This document shows, one piece after another, positions 6,708 to 11,089 of a stretch of 11,089 bases of DNA (position 1 is the stretch's first letter; each line of letters opens with the position of its first letter). The notes beneath the pieces were generated by a model. The model saw only the letters and a list, made by a program, of their open reading frames with translations. It ran no database searches and had not been told where the DNA came from. This stretch comes from Bacteroidetes bacterium UBA1860. GTDB taxonomy: Bacteria > Bacteroidota > Rhodothermia > Balneolales > Balneolaceae. The translations under genes and the position numbers were made by a program. The stretch spans positions 9,787 to 20,875 of the forward strand of contig DDIC01000057.1 of NCBI GenBank assembly GCA_002338335.1. The letters are read 5' to 3'.

Positions 6708-7211
6708 ATGAGTGAGCCCTCTACGCCATCTGCACCCGCAGATGGATCCACTTCGGATTCCTTTGCCCCGCCTGCCAAGCCAAAGTCGATTCATGTCTCC
6801 TTGAAGCGACTCAACGATGCGATGCTGGTGGAAGCGACAAATGACACAGGGGCTACCTTGCGGTTGGATGGGTCCCCAGATATTGGAGGGGTGAACGGTG
6901 GATTTAGTCCCATGCAAGCCTTGGTAGCAGCCGCCGGAGGGTGTAGCGTGATTGATATCGTGATGATTCTGAACAAACAAAAGCTTACGATCCAAGATCT
7001 TACGGTCGAAATTGACGCACAGAGAGAGCAAATGAAGGGATACACGGAATTTTCCGCAATTCACCTACGCTACCACTTGATCGGTGACATTCCACAGGAA
7101 CGCGCAGAGCGTGCGATGAATCTCTCTGTCGAAAAATATTGCTCTGTGCTAAAAACCCTCGAAAAAACAGCGGACATCACCGCTGAAATTGAGGTTACCC
7201 AACCCGAGTAA
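6708..7211 (+). CDS. OsmC/Ohr-family protein
   Basis: Member of the OsmC/Ohr superfamily, small dimeric enzymes many of which reduce organic hydroperoxides through a cysteine pair. With ATG 6708 the product has 167 residues; TTG 6705 would add one. The family signature is PMQALVAAAGGCSVIDIV (68-85) with Cys79, and the second conserved Cys is Cys145 in VEKYCSVLKTL, which fits the YhfA-like branch better than OsmC or Ohr proper. The first 25 or so residues are a low-complexity Ser/Pro/Ala/Asp segment without signal-peptide character. It is third in the plus-strand hisH-hisE cluster. Its last 17 bases overlap the end of the convergent gap gene. The peroxidase role is inferred from the family; the substrate is unknown. 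Confidence 0.9.
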   Translation: MSEPSTPSAPADGSTSDSFAPPAKPKSIHVSLKRLNDAMLVEATNDTGATLRLDGSPDIGGVNGGFSPMQALVAAAGGCSVIDIVMILNKQKLTIQDLTVEIDAQREQMKGYTEFSAIHLRYHLIGDIPQERAERAMNLSVEKYCSVLKTLEKTADITAEIEVTQPE

Positions 7212-8190
7212 TAAGCTCTGCAGTACGATTAGAGTACCCAGCTTCATTATCGTACCAACCTGTCACTTTGACGAGCGACCCGGCAGCCATGGTCATATCA
7301 CTATCGTAGATACAACTATGTGTGTTGCCGATAATGTCGGTAGACACAAGCGGATCGGTCGAAAACTGTAAGATCCCCTTGAGCGGTCCAGAGGCGGCAG
7401 CCTGGAATGCTTCATGAATTTGATCTACGGTCACTTCTTGGGACAACTGAGCTGTAAGATCGGTTAGGGATCCCGTGACAACCGGTACGCGAATCGCTTT
7501 ACCATCTAGTTTGCCATTGAGATGTGGCAGTACCAAACCCACAGCTTTTGCAGCGCCTGTCGACGTTGGGACGATATTGATCGCTGCTGCACGGGCACGT
7601 CGCAGATCTTTGTGTGGACCATCAACCAACGCTTGATCGCCCGTATACGCATGGGTTGTGACCATGAACCCTTTCTCCACACCAAACGCATCGTCAAGGA
7701 CCTTCACCATGGGTGCAAGGCAGTTTGTTGTACAACTTGCGTTGGAATAGATGGGTGTGGCTGGATCAATCGTATCATGATTCACCCCAAGAACAACAGT
7801 CTTGACATCCCCTTTTGCCGGTGCAGAGATAATCACCTTTTTTGCACCAGCAGCAAGATGGGCTTCAGCCTTCTCTTTTTCCGTGAAGAATCCTGTAGAC
7901 TCGACCACGGTGTCCACGCCTCTGGCTCCCCACTCAAGCTTTGAAGGATCCCGCTCAGCCGACACCTTAATTTTGTGTCCATTCAGTACGAGGTGCTCAC
8001 CATCCACCCCCACCGTTCCTTGAAACGCCCCTTGAGCTGAATCATATTTAAATAAATGCGCGAGTGTGGCCGCGTCTGTGAGGTCATTAATCCCATTAAT
8101 GGTAATCTCTGATGCGTAGTTCTCTAAGATAGCGCGCGTTACAAGACGTCCAATGCGTCCAAATCCATTAATTCCAACGTGAAGTGACAT
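7195..8190 (-). CDS. gap: Glyceraldehyde-3-phosphate dehydrogenase, type I
   Basis: Cytosolic tetrameric enzyme that converts glyceraldehyde 3-phosphate, phosphate and NAD(P)+ to 1,3-bisphosphoglycerate in glycolysis, or the reverse in gluconeogenesis. The 331-residue length is standard. The Rossmann motif GINGFGRIGRL is at 6-16, and the cofactor-specificity segment reads NDLTD (35-39), an arrangement seen in NAD-preferring enzymes. The catalytic site is SNASCTTNCLAP with Cys153, helped by His180 in TTHAYTGDQ. The C-terminal YDNEAGYSNR segment is intact. It starts at ATG 8190 without a Shine-Dalgarno sequence, 99 bases after the ankyrin gene. Its stop lies within the last codons of the convergent OsmC-family gene. 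Confidence 0.98.
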   Translation of the reverse strand: MSLHVGINGFGRIGRLVTRAILENYASEITINGINDLTDAATLAHLFKYDSAQGAFQGTVGVDGEHLVLNGHKIKVSAERDPSKLEWGARGVDTVVESTGFFTEKEKAEAHLAAGAKKVIISAPAKGDVKTVVLGVNHDTIDPATPIYSNASCTTNCLAPMVKVLDDAFGVEKGFMVTTHAYTGDQALVDGPHKDLRRARAAAINIVPTSTGAAKAVGLVLPHLNGKLDGKAIRVPVVTGSLTDLTAQLSQEVTVDQIHEAFQAAASGPLKGILQFSTDPLVSTDIIGNTHSCIYDSDMTMAAGSLVKVTGWYDNEAGYSNRTAELITRVG

Positions 8191-8220
8191 AAAATTGCGG
8201 GTTCGTTTGATTAAATAATA

Positions 8221-8260
8221 TCAAGAGCCACATTGGCAACGCTGTGTTTGAGGCTCTTTA
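8221..8260 (-). terminator. Bulged hairpin between the ankyrin gene and gap (possible terminator or gap leader structure)
   Basis: AAGAGCC at 8223-8229 and GGCTCTT at 8252-8258 form a perfect 7-base inverted repeat. An inner CACA/TGTG pairing would extend the stem with a bulge. Read on the minus strand, it follows the ankyrin stop by about 30 bases and is followed by the AT-rich GATATTATTT, a weak U-run at best. It could end the ankyrin transcript, or lie in the leader or promoter region of gap, whose ATG is about 30 bases further on. No clear promoter was identified. Confidence 0.3.
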
Positions 8261-8289
8261 GAGTCTTTAGTTAACGTGTTAAGGTAGGA

Positions 8290-9021
8290 TTAATCCTCCT
8301 CTTTATCACGCCCGAGGTCAACCTCTTCCTCCTCTTTTTGGGTCACATCTTCCTCCTCATCAGACAAGTCTACTTCCTCGGGGATTTCATCGTCCACGGG
8401 TTCGTCATCGTCGTCATCCTCCACTGGCGGGGCAATGACCTTTGGTTTTGGCTTGGCGTAATCGACACCAGCCTTGCGGAGAATCTCTGCCACATCGTCT
8501 TCATCGTTCTCTATGGCAAGCGACAGTGCCGTCTCATCATCCCTGTTTTTGAGCTTTGGATTGGCGCCGTGAGCAATCAAACATTCCACCACATCCTGCC
8601 GACCATCCCGAGCAGCCATCATGAGCGCTGTGAATCCCCATGGAAGTTGCCCATTGACATCTACTCCCTGTTGGATACACCATTCGACCACAGAAAGATG
8701 GCCCTCTCGAGCCGCCATCACCAACGCCAGCAATCCTGGAACAGCCCCTACTTTGTGTAGCTTTTGGACCATAGCAAGGTTTCCATGCTCTGCAGTACGA
8801 TTGAGCGCTGTCCCTCCAGTTTTTGTCGCAAGGGTTGGATCTGCCTTTTGGGCTAGCAATTCATCAACGATTGCGTCGTGATTATGCTGAGCCGCTAAAA
8901 TTAACGCGGTCGATCCATTTGGAAGGGTCGCGTTGATCTCTTGTCCATCTTTTAAATAGGTTTTGACATCGTCTAGATTCCCTTGAATAATTGCGTCAAA
9001 AAAGGGTGTGCTTTGTTCCAT
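8290..9021 (-). CDS. Ankyrin-repeat protein with highly acidic C-terminal tail
   Basis: A 243-residue protein with no signal peptide or membrane segment, so predicted cytosolic. About five to six ankyrin repeats fill residues 5-188. The clearest are GSTALILAAQHNHDAIVDEL (36-55), the unit starting GGTALNRTAEHGN (69-81), and those starting FTALMMAARDGRQDVVE (130-146) and DETALSLAIENDEDDVAE (162-179). One unit near 93-108 lacks the normal beta-hairpin loop and runs straight into LALVMAAREGH. A Lys/Pro linker (190-199) leads to a disordered tail (200-243) in which about 27 of 44 residues are Asp or Glu. Ankyrin arrays bind proteins, but the partner is not indicated. The tail may mimic nucleic acid or bind basic proteins or cations; this is inference. 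The gene sits between fmt and gap on the same strand. Confidence 0.88.
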   Translation of the reverse strand: MEQSTPFFDAIIQGNLDDVKTYLKDGQEINATLPNGSTALILAAQHNHDAIVDELLAQKADPTLATKTGGTALNRTAEHGNLAMVQKLHKVGAVPGLLALVMAAREGHLSVVEWCIQQGVDVNGQLPWGFTALMMAARDGRQDVVECLIAHGANPKLKNRDDETALSLAIENDEDDVAEILRKAGVDYAKPKPKVIAPPVEDDDDDEPVDDEIPEEVDLSDEEEDVTQKEEEEVDLGRDKEED

Positions 9022-9110
9022 CGTGGTGTTACGGGGCTTTTTTGATGGGTAAATCTACACGGTTTATTGGATTTGTACCACAGTTAATTTCGAGAATTAC
9101 CAAGATTCTA

Positions 9111-10175
9111 TCAGGCCTCAGCACCTTCTGCATGTAGAGTGGCGAGATCTTTTCCTAAACTGAATGAGTAGCCTGAAATGGCCGTCTTACCTGGTTGTTG
9201 AAGGGTAACTATTTCCACTACGCTTTGTTCTGCACAGCCCAAAAATAATCGCTTGCCCCAAACATAAAAGGAACCAGGCTGAACTCCTGCAGGCATCCCT
9301 GACTCTGCCTTAAGCTGATCGCTTGGTTGCATCCCAAGCTCAGCCCCATGCACATCCCCTTTTACGTCTTGAGTAAAGGATTGCAGTTCTAGTAATTCAA
9401 GGAGCCTGGTTCGTAGAATTTTGACTTTTTCCCCTTCGAGTTTTATCCATGCTCCTGGGGTGGGTGTCATGGCGCGGGCTTGATTGTGGACTTGAGCTGC
9501 AGTCTCATGAAGCCTCAAACACCCGTCCACAGAAAATACCTTGGGCGCGGGAGTGGCTCTGCGTTCATCTTGAGTGATAGGATGAATCTCTCCTCGATTC
9601 CAAGCAGGTAGAGTTTCTATGAGTAATTTAGCCCCAACGGTTTGTAGTCGCTCATATACATCGCCTGTTGTATCATTCGGGTGAATGGGTGAGGTTTGTT
9701 GGGCTAAGATTTGACCAGCATCCATCGCTTGATTTAGCACAAATAATGTGCATCCCGTCTGCTTCTCCCCATTTAAAACCGCATGGTGAATCGGCGCAGC
9801 TCCACGATAAGCAGGGAGAAGCGATGCATGAATATTCACAGCGCCCAATCTCGTCGCGTCCAAAATGGCTTTGGGTAATAATCTGAAGGCCACCACCACG
9901 GATACATCTGCATTTAACGACGTAAGGGTCTCACAAAACGCTGGATCCTTGACATCCTCTACATCGAGAGTAGGCAATCCAAGCTCGATCGCTTTTTTCT
10001 TCACTGCAGTAGGCTCTGGGTCTCCTCCTCGTGATCGCCGTTTGTCCGGGGGCGTGCACACCAAACAAACATCGAAACCTTCTCGAACCAATGCTTCCAG
10101 GGAAGGTACCGCAAACTCCGGGGAGCCCATAAAGATCACTCGCAAGGCAGTGGATGATGGACGCTCAGTCGTCAT
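9111..10175 (-). CDS. fmt: Methionyl-tRNA formyltransferase with extended C-terminal domain
   Basis: Transfers a formyl group from 10-formyl-tetrahydrofolate to Met-tRNA(fMet) for translation initiation. The N-terminal domain has VIFMGSPEFAVPSLEAL (13-29), the folate-site NIHASLLPAYRGAAPI (114-129, with Asn114 and His116), and the catalytic Asp152 in QAMDAGQIL. The C-terminal tRNA-binding domain is recognised by AMTPTPGAWIKLEGEKVKIL (235-254) and VEIVTLQQPGKTAISG (320-335). At 354 residues it is about 40 longer than typical Fmt; the extra length is mostly a low-complexity insert around 258-298, plus a short N-terminal extension. The segment VVVAFRLLP (93-101) is of Bacteroidota type. def lies directly upstream, across a 51-base junction that contains a tandem duplication. 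Confidence 0.96.
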   Translation of the reverse strand: MTTERPSSTALRVIFMGSPEFAVPSLEALVREGFDVCLVCTPPDKRRSRGGDPEPTAVKKKAIELGLPTLDVEDVKDPAFCETLTSLNADVSVVVAFRLLPKAILDATRLGAVNIHASLLPAYRGAAPIHHAVLNGEKQTGCTLFVLNQAMDAGQILAQQTSPIHPNDTTGDVYERLQTVGAKLLIETLPAWNRGEIHPITQDERRATPAPKVFSVDGCLRLHETAAQVHNQARAMTPTPGAWIKLEGEKVKILRTRLLELLELQSFTQDVKGDVHGAELGMQPSDQLKAESGMPAGVQPGSFYVWGKRLFLGCAEQSVVEIVTLQQPGKTAISGYSFSLGKDLATLHAEGAEA

Positions 10176-10229
10176 GCTCGGTGGTTATACACAGTAGTCA
10201 TACTCAATAGTCATGCTCGGTGGTGGTTA
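10161..10229 (-). repeat. Imperfect tandem duplication of the def/fmt start junction, creating a 9-codon mini-ORF
   Basis: Read on the minus strand, two copies occur: 10229-10200 and 10187-10161. Each begins with TAA, then CCACC(ACC)GAGC, then ATGAC. They match at 23 of 27 aligned positions apart from one 3-base indel. The TAA of copy 1 is the def stop. Its ATG (10214) opens the mini-ORF MTIEYDYCV, which ends at the TAA of copy 2, nine bases before the fmt ATG at 10175. A third, shorter start-like motif (ATGACTACTG at 10201) opens MTTVYNHRA, whose TGA overlaps the fmt ATG. The repeat is visible in the sequence; translation of the mini-ORFs is untested. Confidence 0.8.
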
Positions 10230-10796
10230 TCGAGTCGTTTTAGGTGCAACTTCATAACCAGCATCCACTTCATTGGCGTCGATAGACTCCAGCTTTGCTT
10301 TATGAAGTGTACGTTTAAAAGCAGATATACGGTCAATGAACAAGATCCCTTCTAGGTGATCAAACTCATGCAAGAAAACACGCGCGGTCCACCCTCTCAG
10401 GGTCATCTCGTGAGTCTCAAACGCCTCATCTTGGAAACGGACAATCACCTCACTCGCTCTACTGACTTGATCTCGCAGATCTGGAAGGCTTAGACAACCC
10501 TCTTCAAAGGTAATCGAGTCGTCCGATTCTAACACAATCTCAGGATTGAGTATCACCCGACGCCCGATGGGTGTGGACGCAGAGGGATCCTCTTCGTCTA
10601 GGCCATCAGCATCGATCACAAAAAGTCGAATCGAATGACCCACTTGTGGCGCTGCCAACCCCAACCCTTTGGCATGATCCATGGTCTCAAACATGTCAGA
10701 AATGAAGCGCTCAAGATTGGGGGTATCCTTGGTCACGGGCTTAGCTACCTGTTTTAATACAGGATCATTATATGTCACAATGGGGAGCACATCCAT
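10227..10796 (-). CDS. def: Peptide deformylase
   Basis: Metallo-enzyme that removes the N-formyl group from nascent proteins as they leave the ribosome. All three family motifs are intact: GLGLAAPQVG (44-53), EEGCLSLP with the metal-ligand Cys, and HEFDHLEGIL with the HExxH-type metal-binding pair and catalytic Glu. The 189-residue length is normal for Bacteroidota-type enzymes. ATG 10796 is the natural start, giving MDVLPIVTYNDPVLKQVAKPV, as expected for the N-terminal strand. It lies between ruvX (22 bases upstream) and fmt (51 bases downstream) on the same strand. The def-fmt pairing is a widely conserved arrangement. Its stop is the first TAA of the duplicated junction described separately. 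Confidence 0.98.
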   Translation of the reverse strand: MDVLPIVTYNDPVLKQVAKPVTKDTPNLERFISDMFETMDHAKGLGLAAPQVGHSIRLFVIDADGLDEEDPSASTPIGRRVILNPEIVLESDDSITFEEGCLSLPDLRDQVSRASEVIVRFQDEAFETHEMTLRGWTARVFLHEFDHLEGILFIDRISAFKRTLHKAKLESIDANEVDAGYEVAPKTTR

Positions 10797-10818
10797 AGAT
10801 TAACAGAAATTAGACGTT

Positions 10819-11089
10819 TTAGCCATGTTGTTGTAAATACCGTTGCAAGATAACGGCTGCTGCGGTAGAATCCACAGCCCCCTTTTGAGCTCGCTTCCCC
10901 CTGGGTATGCCTGACTCGACCATCCATTGCATCGCTTCTTGGGATGAACCAAACTCATCCTGATGATGGATAGGAATAGCCGGAAACGTCTTTTTTAGCC
11001 ATGCATCAAATGCGACTACCTCATGCATCGATGTTGATGGTGATCCATCGGCTTGTAGAGGCCAACCCAACACGAATCCTGCAATGCCT
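10819..11089 (-). CDS. ruvX: RuvX/YqgF-family Holliday junction resolvase-like protein (5' partial)
   Basis: C-terminal part of a YqgF-family protein with an RNase H-like fold, described as a putative Holliday junction resolvase (RuvX) and implicated in 16S rRNA 5'-end processing in E. coli. The frame is open to the window edge, giving GIAGFVLGWPLQADGSPS, the family's VVGLPLxxDG strand. It continues with HHQDEFGSSQEA (equivalent to WDERLTTxxA, with the active-site Asp-Glu) and ends with GAVDSTAAAVILQRYL (the K-x-D-x-x-A-A-A-x-I-L signature and its catalytic Asp). The initiator and first catalytic Asp lie outside, so GTG 11073 is not a start. def follows 22 bases downstream. ruvX-def adjacency is consistent with a Bacteroidota-like genome. 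Confidence 0.92.
   Translation of the reverse strand, partial: GIAGFVLGWPLQADGSPSTSMHEVVAFDAWLKKTFPAIPIHHQDEFGSSQEAMQWMVESGIPRGKRAQKGAVDSTAAAVILQRYLQQHG

Noticed and set aside
7522..7944. 140-codon plus-strand frame inside gap
   Set aside because: Antisense shadow of the GAPDH gene; Cys/His-rich composition arises from reverse-complement codons and matches no family.
8191..8222. Possible gap promoter (TATTAT with upstream TTGCC)
   Set aside because: Spacing fits neither the E. coli-type nor the Bacteroidota-type consensus.
9022..9110. Possible promoter for the ankyrin gene between fmt and its start
   Set aside because: A TAGATTTA element resembles the Bacteroidota -7 motif, but no partner -33 element lies at the expected distance.

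Overview
The window is a gene-dense stretch of a bacterial chromosome with no gene-free interval longer than about 100 bases. I see no RNA genes, insertion sequences, CRISPR arrays or phage genes. Fourteen protein genes are supported: two run off the window edges and twelve are complete. Three things point to the Bacteroidota / Rhodothermota-Balneolota group. Fmt has a Bacteroidota-type AFRLLP segment. LepB carries a large insert between its catalytic Lys region and its C-terminal box. No gene has a recognisable Shine-Dalgarno sequence upstream of its start, as is common in that group. This assignment is an inference from protein style, not a phylogeny.

Layout. (1) Positions 1-1908, plus strand: the C-terminal catalytic domain of an S9 (DPP4-like) peptidase, overlapped by rlmN (rRNA/tRNA adenine-C2 methylation). 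(2) Positions 1967-5686, minus strand: a compact cluster read as small thiamine/HMP-binding-like protein, lepA (EF4), a secreted protein of unknown function, then lepB (signal peptidase I). (3) Positions 5760-7211, plus strand: a HisH-like protein, hisE (phosphoribosyl-ATP diphosphatase) and an OsmC-family protein. (4) Positions 7195-11089, minus strand: ruvX (partial), def and fmt, then an ankyrin-repeat protein with a very acidic tail, then gap (GAPDH). osmC and gap converge and their coding ends overlap by 17 bases.

How the genes work together. def and fmt are the classical pair that formylates initiator Met-tRNA and later removes the formyl group from nascent proteins. LepA and RlmN act on the ribosome, and LepB removes signal peptides from exported proteins, plausibly including the secreted protein encoded just upstream of it. 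hisH-like and hisE belong to histidine biosynthesis. The rest of that pathway, including hisF, is not in the window.

The strongest observation is the HisH-like protein. Its overall HisH framework is preserved, but the glutaminase nucleophile Cys is Asn, the catalytic His is Ser, and the oxyanion-loop and N-terminal motifs are also altered. It looks like a pseudo-glutaminase kept in a histidine gene cluster. The second is a tandem duplication of the def/fmt start junction. It places a 9-codon mini-ORF between the two genes and repeats the stop-to-start arrangement.
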